NCBI GenBank assembly: GCA_950022655.1
Contig: OX465581.1
Span: 35,993,300-36,057,299 of the forward strand
Origin: Alentia gelatinosa
Lineage: Eukaryota > Annelida > Polychaeta > Phyllodocida > Polynoidae
DNA: 64,000 bases
Direction: 5' to 3'
The notes beneath the pieces were generated by a model. That model searched no databases. It saw only the letters and a program-made list of their open reading frames with translations, and was not told the DNA's origin. This document shows, piece by piece, positions 1 to 11,268 of the stretch; position 1 is the first letter of the stretch, and every line of letters starts with the position of its first letter. The position numbers were made by a program, and so were the translations under genes.

Positions 1-305
1 TAAGCTTTACTATAGTGATGCCTACCGAGCCCTCCCTGCTAAGTCCTGTCCTGCTTCTGCCAGCCAGGCCTGCTACCTTAGCTTTGCTACCTTAGCCATG
101 CTACCTTAGCCCTGCTACTGTAGCCCTGCCAGCCAATCATTGCTTACCAAGCCCTACCAACGAAGCCCTGTCAACCAAGCACTGCTGGTCGAACTCGGTC
201 GGCAGATTCGTGCCAACTGAACTTTGCCATCTCAGTCCTGCTGTGTTGAGTCCTGCCGGCTTAGCCCTGCCTGCTTAGCCCTGCCTACTGAGCCCTGTCA
301 GCTGA
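1..305. repeat. Degenerate 14-bp minisatellite
   Basis: The first 300 bases are built from diverged copies of a 14-base unit best read as CTACCTTAGCCCTG. The clearest run is at about 70-130. Later copies drift (ACCAAGCC, GGCTTAGCC, ACTGAGCC) but keep the spacing. The array continues off the left edge, so its full length is unknown. No coding function is apparent. Confidence 0.7.
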
Positions 306-1202
306 GGTCCTCTGCTCTTATCTATAATGCATGATGATAGATAGCCTGGTAGGTCAAGGCTCACCCTGACCACTGCTGAGGTCGTAGACAAAAGGGCATA
401 GGCGTGCTTCGGTCCGGTCATGATGATCCACTACCCGGCGGCTGAGCAGGCTGGCGAAGGAGAACGGACATTTCGCGCGTCAAGGATTGACTAGTGTACC
501 ATTTGGACAGGTCTACTCATATATACACGAGCGGCTTGAGATAGGCGGAAATGGACTCGCTGCTCCGTAATGAGGAAACCGGACAGAGTCCTAATAGCAC
601 GGGCTTCATGGTAACATATCTATGAGCAAAGAGATTCTAATCTGTTGTGAGAGGCAAGTAGGTGTTTATTCTTACTCTTGGTCTAGAAGGGATTTATTTT
701 CCAAGCAGGAACAAATCTTCCATAAAGTAAGACAAATCTCTGATTTACATGACCAGAATCAAATTTCATTGATATCAGTCTAAAACAGCCTGAAGTAGCA
801 AGATGGGAACCGTCATAGAAGCTTGGGTGTCAGACTCAGAACTTTGCCCCTTGGAGAAGCTACGAGTTAATGATGCTCAAAAAGTCGACCTATACATCTT
901 CATTTTTAAATCCGAGAGCTGAGAGCGGTGATAACCGAGCTGCTCGGGCCTTACCCCGTGGGAAATATGCTCCCTAACCAAGAGGGCACTCTGCCTAAGC
1001 AACTCTTCTCATCTTTAAATATGTTTTTTTTCTGTTTCGACTGCAGTCGGAGGCTTGTGCCTCATTTTGTTAAATAAGTGTTCCCTGGTTGCGCTATTTT
1101 GTCTCTTATTAACAATGGACTCGAGCAGATATATTGGTGCAGAATTTATCAAGTAGGCGGGTTTCTTTGGCCCCTCGCATCCCCTCCCCCCCCCCCTCCC
1201 CC
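306..1202. other. Stretch without recognised gene
   Basis: I see no supported exon here. It contains a moderately GC-rich patch near 380-480 and a C-rich run near 1180-1202 leading into a repeat copy. Confidence 0.6.
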
Positions 1203-1412
1203 GTAGACCTAAAATTGAAAACTTGTACTCATTCCTATGGAGAATTGTAAGAAATATAAAAAGTCAATTGGACATGATGTCACAAACGTTATCCAATCAG
1301 TCAGTGATAGTGATGAGATAATCTGAACCACACGCCTTCCGAAACCTCAGAAAATATGCCATTCATTTTGTTATGTTACGTATTTTCAGCGGCTACGGAT
1401 CTCGATGCAGTT
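1203..1412 (+). repeat. Dispersed repeat, family E copy 1
   Basis: This segment aligns with 6658-6872. Shared landmarks in the same order are GTAG followed by an AACTTGTACT/AACTCGTACT phrase, a GATG-CACAAAC phrase, CAGTCAGTxATAG, GATGAGAT or GTGAGATG, a GGCATATTTT-like stretch, and GGCTACGGATCTC at the end. The copies are roughly a quarter diverged, as expected for an old interspersed repeat. No coding capacity is seen, and its class is not clear. Confidence 0.5.
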
Positions 1413-2185
1413 CCTGCCTTAACCCCGGAAACAGCTTTGTAGCCTGCAGTACTTGTAATTCAACCTCAGACCTTTAGAAATTCACAATAGTACGTGGTAT
1501 TAAAAAAACGGTCTAATTGAACAGATTAAATGCTGAAGTACCTAAACAAACAACCAACCAACATAAGTAATATGAACTTAGTCCTCAGGCACATAAACAA
1601 ATAAGTGAGCCGTACAATGCCAAAATACTGCCTTTAAGCCCATGATACACGAATACAAGTATGGAATGGGACGATACTGGACAGGAATTTAGGATTTTTG
1701 CCTTGTTCTGTTGCGTCTCAAGGAGAACGATAGATGACCGAGTTTGGGGCCTGAAAACTGATGCCTCATTATAAATAAATGTCCTGGTATTCATGAGAAC
1801 AATGGCTAAGTGTTGCGATGCGGGAATATGATCGCAGTTCCTGCAAACTGGTCAGTGACACAGGACTATAACATCCCCCATGTATTTGGGAAACAACGCT
1901 TTGACACGAGTCTTTCCAATCTACATTTCCAGCATTTATGAAATCTGCAGGACAATTCAGGACAGTTGAACACACGGCATAAGAGCTATGCCGCTATGCC
2001 CTTGTTTCTGAACGTGTCAGCTGTTGAGCTAGTTAAGCTGGTGGCTTGGTTGAGCTTATGTGTTGTGTATACATCTGATGCAGTTGACTTAGTCACTGGG
2101 GTGGATAGCAATTATCAATCTGTTCACCCTCTTGGTCGCCTTGTCTCCACATGGTGCAGACCGGATATGCTTGCACGCAAGCATA
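1413..2185. other. Stretch without recognised gene
   Basis: Only short, unconvincing frames on both strands. No splice-bounded exon or known repeat was recognised. Confidence 0.55.
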
Positions 2186-2545
2186 ACAGAAGCGACCTAG
2201 GTGGGGAGTTATCTCAGTGGTAAAGAGCACTGGACTTGTAATCCCAAGGTTGTCAGACTTTGTTGATTCGGATCCCACTGCAGCCACTTTTCTCCTTCAC
2301 CCCCAGCAGTGGTAGATTTACCGCTATATCAAAGGCCAATCCTTCTCATACCATGTCTATGTGGTGTGGAAAGTAAAAGAACTCTCACCTTGGTAAATGT
2401 GTAGGGGTGAGGTTTCTTCCTAAATTCATTTCATAGATTCGATCACCACCCTTGTGGTGTAAAAGAACCTTGATAAAGTCTGGTGAGAACCTGCAATGGT
2501 TAACTGGACGTTAAATCAAACCCACAAACCCACAAACCCACAAGA
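2186..2545 (+). mobile_element. tRNA-derived SINE, near full length
   Basis: The head resembles a tRNA promoter: an A-box-like TCTCAGTGGTAAAGAGC near 2213-2229 and a B-box-like GTTGATTCGGATCCC at 2262-2276. The body has landmarks shared by all copies in this window: CCCAGCAGTGGTAGAT, CTTCTCATACCA, AAAAGAACTCTCAC, GGTAAATGTGTAGGGG, AAATTCAT and CACCCTTGTGGTGTAAAAG. It ends GGACGTTAAAT followed by a CCCACAAA-type tail at 2520-2543. Pol III-transcribed SINEs have this plan. The GACGTTAAA end recalls molluscan and other invertebrate SINEs, but I cannot name the family without a search. Confidence 0.8.
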
Positions 2546-2724
2546 CTGAGTCACTGAGTTGAGCTGATTGAGCAACAGCAGTGTGTACTGTGTAGGGCGC
2601 CGCGATTCTGTGAGGTCGGAGGGAGGTCGGGCAGAAGGTAGTTAAAAATGGATTTGGATGCTGACATGGGTTTACACAAGGGCAGAGTCTTCTAGGAGTC
2701 AACACGTGCAGGTTGATTGTAGAT

Positions 2725-3187
2725 AAGGTAGAAGTAGATGAAGAAAATAGATCAGTCTAGTAAAGGCACTGTGCTTGGTAGACTAATATTATATCAAATG
2801 ATTATCTATTACCGTGTCTATGTCGTGTAAGAGCTATTAAAAGAACTCTCACATCGATAAATGTGTAGGGTTGAGATTTTTTTTACCTAAATTCATCTCA
2901 TGGATTAGAAGAAGATAACGAAAATATATCATTCTAGAAAAAGCACTGTGGTTGGTAGACTAATATATATCAAATGATGTATCTCTTACGATGTCTATGT
3001 GGTGTGTGAACTCTCACATCGGTAAATGTGTAGATTTTTTACCTAAATTGAGATTTTTTACCTAAATTCATCTCATAGATTAAATTACCACCCCTGTGTT
3101 TTGAAAGCATTGAGAAAGGGTTGAACCTTTAGAAAGTCTGGAAAGTACCGGTAATGGTTGACCGGACGTAATATCAACCAAACTGGG
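2725..3187 (+). mobile_element. Tandemly duplicated, 5'-truncated SINE pair
   Basis: Two copies of the SINE body lie head to tail. The first (about 2725-2925) and second (about 2930-3187) both begin with a non-SINE GAAGAAGATxxxGAAAATA leader and a GGTAGACTAATAT phrase, then run through the CTCTCAC-xCGxTAAATGTGTAG body. The second alone reaches the 3' end (GACCGGACGTAATATCAACCAAAC). The shared novel leader shows that an already rearranged copy was duplicated as a unit. The second also carries a small internal duplication of TTTTTTACCTAAATT. Confidence 0.65.
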
Positions 3188-3689
3188 CCTCTGGGACATT
3201 GGTGCCATGAGACGCGGTCCGTTTTTAATGGAGAACCCAAAATTGTGATTTTTTTTTATTAAGGTCTACTAATAGAGTATATTTACAATCCACCGTTCTC
3301 ACGTTCGGTCCCTTTGGCATCACCCACATAGTCATTTGATGAATCTAAACGGAGAATGCCATCGAGCACATAACTTAATCACTTTGATGATTTAGTGATT
3401 TGATGAGCTGGGATGGATTGCCGTAGTCTCCGACTACCATCCACCATAGGTGTCCTATCATCCCCATTAGCGGTTCTGGGATGTAATTTTGAAATGATTA
3501 AGTTGATGATCACGATACCTAGAGGATAATACTTCCAGCCGAATTGTAAAATGGGGCGTTACCACAAGAACGGTGAACTCTAATAAGAGATAACATTGCG
3601 GGGGACCTAATGATAGTGTGGGAGGTGATGGGATGGTTTGATGGTAATAGCCCTGCTCTGTAGATATGGCCTTGTCCATGTCCAGGACG
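3188..3689. other. Stretch without recognised gene
   Basis: No supported gene. It has a short repeated theme of TTTGATGA with GTCATTTGATGAATC near 3325-3410 and otherwise looks like ordinary AT-rich intergenic or intronic DNA. Confidence 0.55.
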
Positions 3690-3965
3690 GAGACAATATA
3701 CTACTTCCGTTGTCAGGCGGGACCCGCGCATCTGTCGTCATTGAGGGAACGCCTGCTGCTGGCAGTGATGAGAAAAGACGCCGTGTGTCCATCACCCGCG
3801 TCCGCCGCGAACGCGACCGGAAGCACGTGCTGCGAGCAGACGACATGTATGGCCGACAAGGAGACGCTGGACGGTGACTAAACACGCGCCGCGCGGGAGG
3901 CGTTAATGTGCGATCAGTGCTGGCGGCTCCGTGTCACGGTGGTGGCCGGGGGCAGCGCCACAAGT
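3690..3965. promoter_or_regulatory. CpG-rich, promoter-like island
   Basis: GC and CpG rise sharply against AT-rich surroundings. ACCGGAAG followed directly by CACGTG (3816-3829) reads as an ETS-type site abutting an E-box, and CGCG-rich clusters lie at 3795-3815 and 3882-3900. Frames are open on both strands here, as expected in GC-rich DNA, but none has a convincing start, donor and protein-like composition. I read it as an unmethylated island that could be a promoter, enhancer or unrecognised first exon. Confidence 0.35.
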
Positions 3966-5730
3966 CCTCCATACACCAACCAGTTAGCAGGAATAGCTTA
4001 GGTCTGATGTGTGGGCGGGCTGCTTAATGGTATTTTACACCCGGGGAACAGCTCGGGTCGTGTGAGTCAGGCGTGTATATTTACACAGGCTATATTGATA
4101 GTGAAGATGTAGTGGGGATGCTGTCTTTAGGAAAATGTATTATTGGTGGAGGTATTTCGAAATTAGGAAGTTTTGTGACGCATGGGCAGCATATATGATA
4201 GCCTAGCGTAGACTATACTTTGGAAGTTACGCTTTAACAAAGGCTAAATTTTGTACTTTCCGAGCTGTTCTACTCTACGCATATCAAATGCGTAAATTTA
4301 TCAATTATATTCTGATAAAAAAGGCAATGCTCTATGCGCATCAAAACCGCATGTGTATTGTTTTTGCAATGTCTGTGTTCATTACATCTTCTCGTTAAAT
4401 CAGTACCCGATCCCTTATTTTTGCTTGCAAAATGAGATGCTGTGGAAAATATTCTGATGATGAGCTGCTTAGAAATTGAATTTAGGGTACTGTGTGCTTT
4501 TTTCACAAGGATGGGATCCAGGGGTCCCTGTGCAATTCCTCCTGTTTTGAAAGGCAGCCGAATTGCAAGTAACTCGGTCTTGTGGTGGTCGTCGTGGTGG
4601 GAAGGTTTCCTAAAGGTTGGTTGCTTCCTTCCGAGAGCTTGACGCTAGGGACCCGGCCTTTCAGCCGGTGATTGAGGAGCGCCGAATCGATGGGTAGTCA
4701 GTGCCTACCCCTTCAGAATCCATAACAGGGTTGCCACACTTCAGGGTTAAATCAAGGAAAAGTTAATTTTTCTCAAGGTCAGTGAACTATCAGGGAATTC
4801 TGTAAATGTCGGGGAAAATTGACTCTTCTCAAGGAAAAATTAAAATTTCCTGATATATGTGTGATAAAACTGGTTAAAACATAAGTGGACTTGCTGTGAT
4901 ATGTACCATTACAGAGGTTTTCAAGCAAGGTTTATAACGGTTTAACTTAAGAGATGGTGTTTTTAAGTCGGGTCCTGAAATAACAAAAGGAAGGTTGTAA
5001 GGACCTTCAATAAACGACTTTATTTTATAAGGGAGCAGTCAGGAAAATGTATAATCAAATTTTGTATAATCAGAGATTTCGCCTACAATTACCAGACGAC
5101 TTCTTCGTAATGAAACTACATGTACTACCGAATTTCTTGATAAAATATTAAGAATCCTGACACTTCTAGTATACTGATCGAGAAAAATTAAAAGTTAATA
5201 TTGACAAGGCCAACGATGCTAACGGCATTTGTGCCTGTGATTTCGTTTATTGGACGAGTCCTGTTCTTTTATTGTACCGCTACTGGCATTGCATTGTAAA
5301 ATTCAATATATTAGCTCCTGAATTGGAGCAGTATAGTTCTAAGAAACGTTACCTCATTGATTCGATATTAACTGGCAGCACGCTCAAGGCTCGTTCAGGC
5401 CTCCTGTACGTCTTGTGTGGGTCTCCTCTAGAGGTATGTAGGGATTCCTCAGCCATATTAGTCCATGCCGACGACGTGGGGCTTGGTGTACTTATCTCTG
5501 AGTGGTCACCGATGATGGGCCTCTCGTGGGCACTACGCCATCTAGCGACAATGCGGTCAGCACACTTCCGCGGCGTCAGACAGTCGCTCACTGCTCCCTT
5601 CGGACCTGGAGACGAGCGACCTCGGCCTGTGAGACGGATCTGATGAGAGTCTGAGCATTGAACAACCCTCGCCTCCTAACGAATAGTCACCTGGTCAAGC
5701 AATAACAAACCTTTCTGAAAAGGCACAATT
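3966..5730. other. Stretch with an old repeat fragment and one untrustworthy frame
   Basis: No supported gene. A fragment at 4728-4865 starts CAGGGTTGCCACACTTCAGGG and repeats TCAGGGAA phrases. That style is typical of hAT-like non-autonomous elements in invertebrates, but no matching right terminus is seen. At 5272-5643 both strands have long frames in a slightly GC-rich patch; neither shows a recognisable domain. Confidence 0.5.
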
Positions 5731-5734
5731 CTTG

Positions 5735-6129
5735 CTTTTTTATTTGAAATTGGAAATAGAAATACAGTCTACACACTTCTCGCCTTCATCCCCAGCAGTG
5801 GTAGATCTACTGCGATTGCTGGGGATGAAGTAGACAAGTGCATAGACTGTGTCTCTATAATTCCAATTTCAAACAAAAAAGACATGAATGGTGGCGTTTC
5901 GGATTTACTGCTCTACCACAGACCAGTCCTTCTCATACTCTGTCTATGTGGTGTGGGAACTAAAAGAACTCTCACCTTGTTAAATGTGTAGGGGTCAGAT
6001 TTCTACCGAAATTCATCACATATTTTCGATAACCATCCTTATGGTGTAAAAGCAGTGAAAAAAAGGTGAACCTTGAGAATGCCTGGAAAGGACCTATCAT
6101 GGTTGACTGAATGTTAAATCAAACAAACA
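5735..6129 (+). mobile_element. SINE copy rearranged into a long hairpin
   Basis: Bases 5735-5807 and 5808-5881 are near-complementary arms of about 70 bases. The outer part is CTTTTTT-x-TTTGAAATTGGAA, followed by ACAGTCTA and CTTCATCCCCAGCA. The inner ends of both arms are the SINE segment CTTCATCCCCAGCAGTGGTAG. After the hairpin the SINE resumes at about 5905 and runs to its end at 6129 (GACTGAATGTTAAATCAAACAAAC). A fold-back duplication inside or during insertion of the SINE explains this layout. Confidence 0.65.
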
Positions 6130-6657
6130 CTCATACTGTCATTAGTCATTATATTTCCGTATAATGACAGCTGGGAGACGGGTAATATCATCACAGTGTG
6201 ATATTACGCTTGATAGTGCACCATGGCTACAGTGGTTAGGAGCAGTTAAGGACAGGTATAAAACTGCTATTCAATGTAGAATCGCTGCGAGGAAGGACAT
6301 CGCCTAGTATCAAATTCACCATTCATGTTTAATTCAAGGTCGCCATCTTTACAGGCTTTGGTTTATTAATTGAACCGAGATTCTAGATCTTGAGGTTACT
6401 GACGTGAAATTGCTTCTCCAAAGTAAAAATTTACTAGCAATGGATACTATAGTACTTGATTGATAGGTTTCTTACCCTTGTCCACCATCTATCTTGATGT
6501 GTAGTGATGTTCCGTGGATGGAGGAAGGCTGCTATAACTGGTAATGTGGGACCGTAATTTATTAGCAGGTTTACATCTCTGTCAAATTGGATAGCTCTGG
6601 GGTAGCTTTAAGGTTATGTTCAAGACACTGCTTTATCTCGCCCCTGGTATTCTGCCC
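6130..6657. other. Stretch without recognised gene
   Basis: Nothing recognised beyond ordinary AT-rich sequence. No exon-like open segment with splice sites. Confidence 0.55.
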
Positions 6658-6872
6658 CGTAGGTTTAACATTGGGAACTCGTACTTAGCACCCATGCAGT
6701 ATTATAAAAAAACAAACTCATGGGCGATGACGCCACAAACATCAGGCAACCAGTCAGTAATAGGAGTGAGATGAAATTAGTTTTGGCCTGCCAAATAATC
6801 TCACGAGGCATTAATCCGAACCAAAACTCATGGCATATTTTAGGTGGCTACGGATCTCAAAGTAGCTTTTCT
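6658..6872 (+). repeat. Dispersed repeat, family E copy 2
   Basis: Counterpart of 1203-1412. It begins GTAGGTTTAACATTGGGAACTCG and ends GGTGGCTACGGATCTC. Extra sequence near 6775-6800 is absent from the first copy. A short frame overlaps it, but the shared non-coding repeat explains the sequence better than a gene does. Confidence 0.5.
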
Positions 6873-7539
6873 TATTTTCTGAATCGGACACTGAAAAGGC
6901 AGCATGTTCTGTCTACTGGAGATCTATGTCCGCTGTGTTCAGCACCAGTAGTATATCAGCTCCTCCGGTAAAAAGTACCCTATTATTAGCATTGTTATTA
7001 GCCGTGTCAGCTATGGTAGTGTCCCTTACAATGCACTGCCATTATTCTAGAAATCTCAGGTAAATGTGTATATTGTCCACTGGGTACAGGTGTTCTAATA
7101 ATGTCATATTCAAGAGTAGTACTAAGAGTCTTAAGTTTTACGGCGCGAGGAAACCAGTGTTTTCCTCAATACGGGTGAGTCTGAGGTAACCGTCGATAAT
7201 CGGGTCAGTTACTGGTAAATGTATTGATGGTATAAGAGTTTCAAAGAGCCTGTGCTCAGGATATATAACGCCTTTCTAAAGGATTTCCCATGTAGCTTGA
7301 CAATATATACAATGCTGATGATATCTATTACTAATTTAAAGGAACATAGGCTGCTTGTAACATAAGTGCCTGTTACCTCATCAGGCAAAGTTCTTTATTA
7401 TCCATCGTATACAAAGTCCCCATTGAAAATGTATGGGGACTCAGGAAACCTCTACTCATTGTTTTAAAACTGTCAGATACCATGACCATAGTATATGGAC
7501 TCAAATCCATTGTATACGACCTCAAAGCCATTGTATACA
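6873..7539. other. Stretch with short internal periodicity
   Basis: No supported gene. At 7400-7540 the phrase CCATTGTATAC (variants CCATCGTATAC, CCATAGTATATGG) recurs about every 25-30 bases, giving a minus-strand frame with a recurring Tyr-Thr-Met pattern. This looks like a short degenerate tandem repeat. Confidence 0.5.
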
Positions 7540-7637
7540 TAGACGATAATCGATGGTTTTGTGGACAGGCGGCTGTAAACGACGAATAGTAATACATATG
7601 CGCTAGCGAGTGTATTACGTCAACCTCGAGTGGTTTA
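7540..7637 (+). mobile_element. MITE family J, copy lacking its right terminus
   Basis: Starts with the same terminal sequence as the copy at 7701-7852 (TAGACGATAATCGATGG followed by TTTTGTGGACAGGCG). It continues through the subterminal GTAATA-x-TGTATTACG pair to CTCGAGTGGTTTA, where the right inverted repeat should begin but does not. It is therefore a truncated neighbour of the complete copy 60 bases downstream. Confidence 0.65.
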
Positions 7638-7700
7638 TTTATAGAACATAGTGGACATTAGACTACCCATACAAACAAACAAACTCAAGAGGATGGCTAA

Positions 7701-7852
7701 TAGATACAATAAACGATGGTTTTGTGGACAGGCGCCTCTGTAGACCACTCAAAATTGACGCCGTAATAGACACGCTAACGCTTGTGTATTACTGCGCGTT
7801 AACAACTCGTGGTTTACGACCGCCTGTCCACAAAACCATCGATTATTGTCTA
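7701..7852. mobile_element. MITE family J, complete 152-bp copy
   Basis: Both ends carry a long terminal inverted repeat. The left reads TAGATACAATAAACGATGG then TTTTGTGGACAGGCG; the right is its complement, ending GATTATTGTCTA. Inside is a second inverted pair, GTAATAGACAC and GTGTATTAC. There is no coding capacity. This is the architecture of a miniature inverted-repeat transposable element moved by a transposase encoded elsewhere. I could not define a target-site duplication or superfamily. Confidence 0.75.
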
Positions 7853-10570
7853 TTTTTACATGATATGAAGTGTGGTGACATATAATCATTTCGTTGTTTT
7901 GTTGACATGGGCTGCTGAAATGAACACGTATAACGCAGACTAATTCGAAAAAAGACTGATATGAGCTTTTCCTCCCCTGAAGGGGTAATTAGCTCATCAA
8001 TATATCATTGGTATTTGTATAGGAACATCTATCTGCTCATTACATTAGCAGTAATATCGCCTTGCTTTGTCTGCCCATAAGCCAAGGTAATATCCAGTGC
8101 AAGGGAGGGGCTCCACTGAGATAGCACAAACAATTCATTTATCTGAGACCTTGTTTGGCGAGACTGTGGAGTATTTATTACTCATTTAGACCAGGTAGGA
8201 AACTCATCAATTCGGCGTTGTTTTTACAGCACCGAGTGGCACACTGGTAGGGCCCTCATCTGACAATCCCGTCCACATAACCCACCAAACAGTCTATCTC
8301 TCCCTGATATAATTATCGGCACGGAATGAGTATGCTGCAGGGACCGTTATTAGGGGGAGGGACCAAGAGTTTTATATCAGAGTAATACATGATATGACTT
8401 CAAGGCCATAATGAAAATAATCGATATGAATATGTGAGTACTTTTCACAGGCTCATAATTCTTAAAAAATTCTGATCTCGCTGATATGGGTTGCAAATCT
8501 TACGCGATTGCTTATATTTGGAAGCGGATCAGTTGCGTTTCCATCCACAGATCGATGTAATCCCCATGTGGAACCGTGAAACAAGTTGTTGCCAAAATAT
8601 GGGCTTACATAAAGCGGCTTAAATCAACAGTAATACCCTGCCAACTCTGGGCCAAGCGGATCGCTGAGCGGAGCTTGAACAGAAACTCGGCTTGGAAATG
8701 GTGTAAATCTACTGGTGATATCCAGGACTCGCCCAAGCCTGGAATAGACGGGTCTGGGGTCCAAGTGCTGGGGTATTTACCGTGCAGCGGTCGGGTGCAC
8801 GTGTGTTACCCTCACTCATAGCTCGTTGCCTCCACCCAGTCACCCGCCACCCAATCACCGCCCACCACAGGCGGCTCGACACGGCTACACCCTGGAGGAG
8901 ATTTCCCACAGTAGCTCACTGTGACTGAGTACAGGTACAGGATCAAGTCATTGAAGGCACTGCCCAGCCTGCCTCTTACTCGTAACACTGACCAGTGCTA
9001 ATCGCTGCTTACAACACCTTGTGGTAGACCCGTGGGTCGCGTCACAGTTGCCAACAACAGGTATGGGGTTTCTTTGCCGTCTTATTTCTAATCTCTTCCG
9101 GCCGTCTTGCTATCCTAGTACAAGGAGGGTATTCAAGTGATGGTTATAGGGAGGGGATGATATAGTTAAAACCCATCAGCCAGGTCTCAATTAGTAGTTG
9201 ATACGCCTAGCTCCTGGAGCTGCCGTGGGGTAGACCACCGCCATGCCGGGTGTCCCACATACCTGCTCGAGCCGGTCGCCCACATACCTACTCCCATACA
9301 CACCTGCTCTACTGAGCTGCTCGTGTATACCCATACCCCCCTCCACACACAGACACCCGTACACCCAGGGAGCAGCTCGCTAGCGCTACTTCTGTGCCAC
9401 TCACAGTTGCTCGTGTTTCACTAGTTCTGTTGAGAGCAACTCGACAGAAGTTCTCATCGCTTGCTCGGGGGCTGTACAACTGGGACTATAAGAGGATGGA
9501 GTTTTACAAAGGAGGAAACTTCTCAAAGCAGCAAAAGTTAGGTAAGATACCCCAAAAGGATAGTGGCCAGTTGTACTAGCTTACCCCTGATTCTCCCCCG
9601 TTCGTTGGGTCGCTTTGGTGTTTTGAGAATTTTAGGCGAGTGGCCCGCTTGCTTCACCTTGCCCAGTATATTTTTGTATTCTAATCGTTTAACGGCTGAT
9701 ACCCTAGAGATATAACATATTCCATATGTGTGTGTGTGCACAAATGTTTGAGATTTCCGTTGCCAATCCACATCACAATACATACCCACAAAGCGACCAC
9801 AGATCATAATCCTATTGTGGTCAGTTTAGGTGGCACTGATGGTTAACCAATACAATACTTGAGGAATGTATCAACTCTACCTTTCTTTCACAGAAACCGT
9901 ATTATTCATAGTAAATAGAACGACTGTTCACTATCATTTGCAAAATTCGGAATGTCCATGCAACCTGATTAAGAAGGTTCAGTTATCATTAGGGTTATTT
10001 CATATCTTAAGGCGAACCATTTACTTAACTATTATATATCATCAATGGAGGTCTCGTAGGAAACTTTAACCATTTAGGATAGAAGCCGATAAAATGTAGC
10101 TTCACAAAAGGTGAGCTGATAAATAGTAGCCTGTATTATGTTATAATGAAGTGACTGATAGGCGATAGCGTTTAGAATTCATTGATTGGTAAACATTGAT
10201 CCGGTGGATGCACATGCAGTATTACCTATTGACTGAGCCCATGTATTACGGGCGGCTTAATAGGCGCAGACACCTCGCGTATGTGGCATGTGTGGATGTC
10301 TGTTACCAGCCGCCATTGTCACGTGGGCACAGGCCTCTCTCTGTGTATGTCTGGTTGATTGTGTCTGTGTGGGAGGGTGGTTTGCACGTTTGTTTATAAG
10401 TGGGAGCGTGCTTGTGTGTTTTGCAGCCGGGAGCACGCGTCGCTGCAGCGCCTAGAGGGAGTATAATAGTGTGTACATGCTGCCGAGTCAATCAGGAAGG
10501 CTGCACCATCACACCCTGTTACTACCTGGCCATGGCAAGCTAGCCACCAACAGTGGAGTATAATAGTACT
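7853..10570. other. Long stretch without recognised gene
   Basis: No supported gene over 2.7 kb. GC-richer patches at 8640-9060 and 9210-9480 hold open frames on both strands but no recognisable domain or well-bounded exon. A CCCC/GGGG stem with GAGCT/AGCTC flanks lies at 7965-8000. Confidence 0.5.
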
Positions 10571-10642
10571 ATGTCTGAGGAGGACGACCTTGGTCTAACT
10601 CACGCCAACGGAGACCAAGGAAACACAAGCTGTTCCTACTAG
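10571..10642 (+). CDS. Possible 23-residue upstream ORF
   Basis: An ATG with A at -3 opens a short frame, MSEEDDLGLTHANGDQGN and on to a TAG. It lies about 470 bases before the first-exon ATG at 11040. The acidic start looks like a genuine N-terminus, so this could be an upstream ORF in the leader of the 11040 gene. It could equally be a chance frame, since there is no donor before the stop. Confidence 0.2.
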   Translation: MSEEDDLGLTHANGDQGNTSCSY

Positions 10643-11039
10643 TTATATCCCAACCGCTGGTAATTTGTAGCAGCTGGTTGTGCTTGGATGTGCGGTATCT
10701 GGGAATACTTCATCGCAACTTCTCCTTGTCGGAGTCACTCGTGAGCTGCTCAGTGACGTCACTGGAGACTTTACTACTGAACTTGATGTACTCTAATTAC
10801 ATCCTCGGCGTGAGCTAATCATAGAAATTGGATCTCCCCACGCCTCGTGTAAACAACAGTAACCTGACCCGTCTCCACGCAAGAGTTCACTCACGGGGGG
10901 CATCAAAGGTCAGGTGTACAAGTCACTGTGGTGTGTGCGTTACGTCGTCATCGTCTTTGACTGAGTCGAGATCCCATGTTCGGACACTGCATACCAAAAG
11001 GAGTTTACTATCAACTGCAAAACAAACCAAACTGCCATC

Positions 11040-11268
11040 ATGCCGACGTCCAAGGATTTGATACGTGAAAGTTCGGCGTCATCGGCGGCGGCTTCGGCGT
11101 CATTGGCGGCGGCGGCCGGGCGGTACGGCCCCCGGTCGGAGTGGGCTTTACCCGTGCAGAGCCAGACCGCGGGGGGCGGGTCCGGACCTACCTTGTCGGC
11201 CATGTCGGCCACGGCCCCGGCGGCCATGCTGTCGCCGGCCGACTCTCAGGCCCCGTCAGGAGGCTCAG
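11040..11268 (+). CDS. First coding exon, Ala/Ser/Gly-rich N-terminus, unrecognised gene
   Basis: The ATG (context ATCATGC, A at -3) starts 76 complete codons plus one base. It stops at a strong donor, TCAG|GTAAGC, so the exon ends in phase 1. The peptide begins MPTSKDLIRESSASSAAASA, has poly-Ala stretches in residues 15-26, then Gly/Ser/Pro-rich low-complexity sequence with no membrane segment or known motif. It sits in a CpG island (about 10840-11350). Such N-termini are common in regulatory proteins of animals, but I do not recognise the family. Reading on past the donor meets a stop at 11358-11360, well after it. No next exon in phase 1 is identifiable, so the first intron is probably very long. 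An antisense start overlaps it. Confidence 0.5.
11192..11227 (-). CDS. Alternative antisense first exon within the 11 kb CpG island
   Basis: On the minus strand an ATG in excellent context (CAGCATGG) reads MAAGAVADMADK and reaches a strong donor, GACAAG|GTAGGT, after exactly 12 codons (phase 0). This overlaps the plus-strand exon 11040-11268. CpG islands are often bidirectional, so both could be used, or one could be fortuitous. The plus reading is longer with an equally good donor, so I prefer it. Confidence 0.2.

Noticed and set aside
5272..5643. A 123-codon plus frame containing HADDVGL, reminiscent of a reverse transcriptase YxDD box, and a long minus frame over the same bases
   Set aside because: The residues around HADD do not fit reverse transcriptase motifs before or after it, and both strands being open points to base composition and not to coding.
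8230..8290. tRNA-like A-box, TGGCACACTGGTAGGGCC
   Set aside because: No B-box at the right distance and no cloverleaf.
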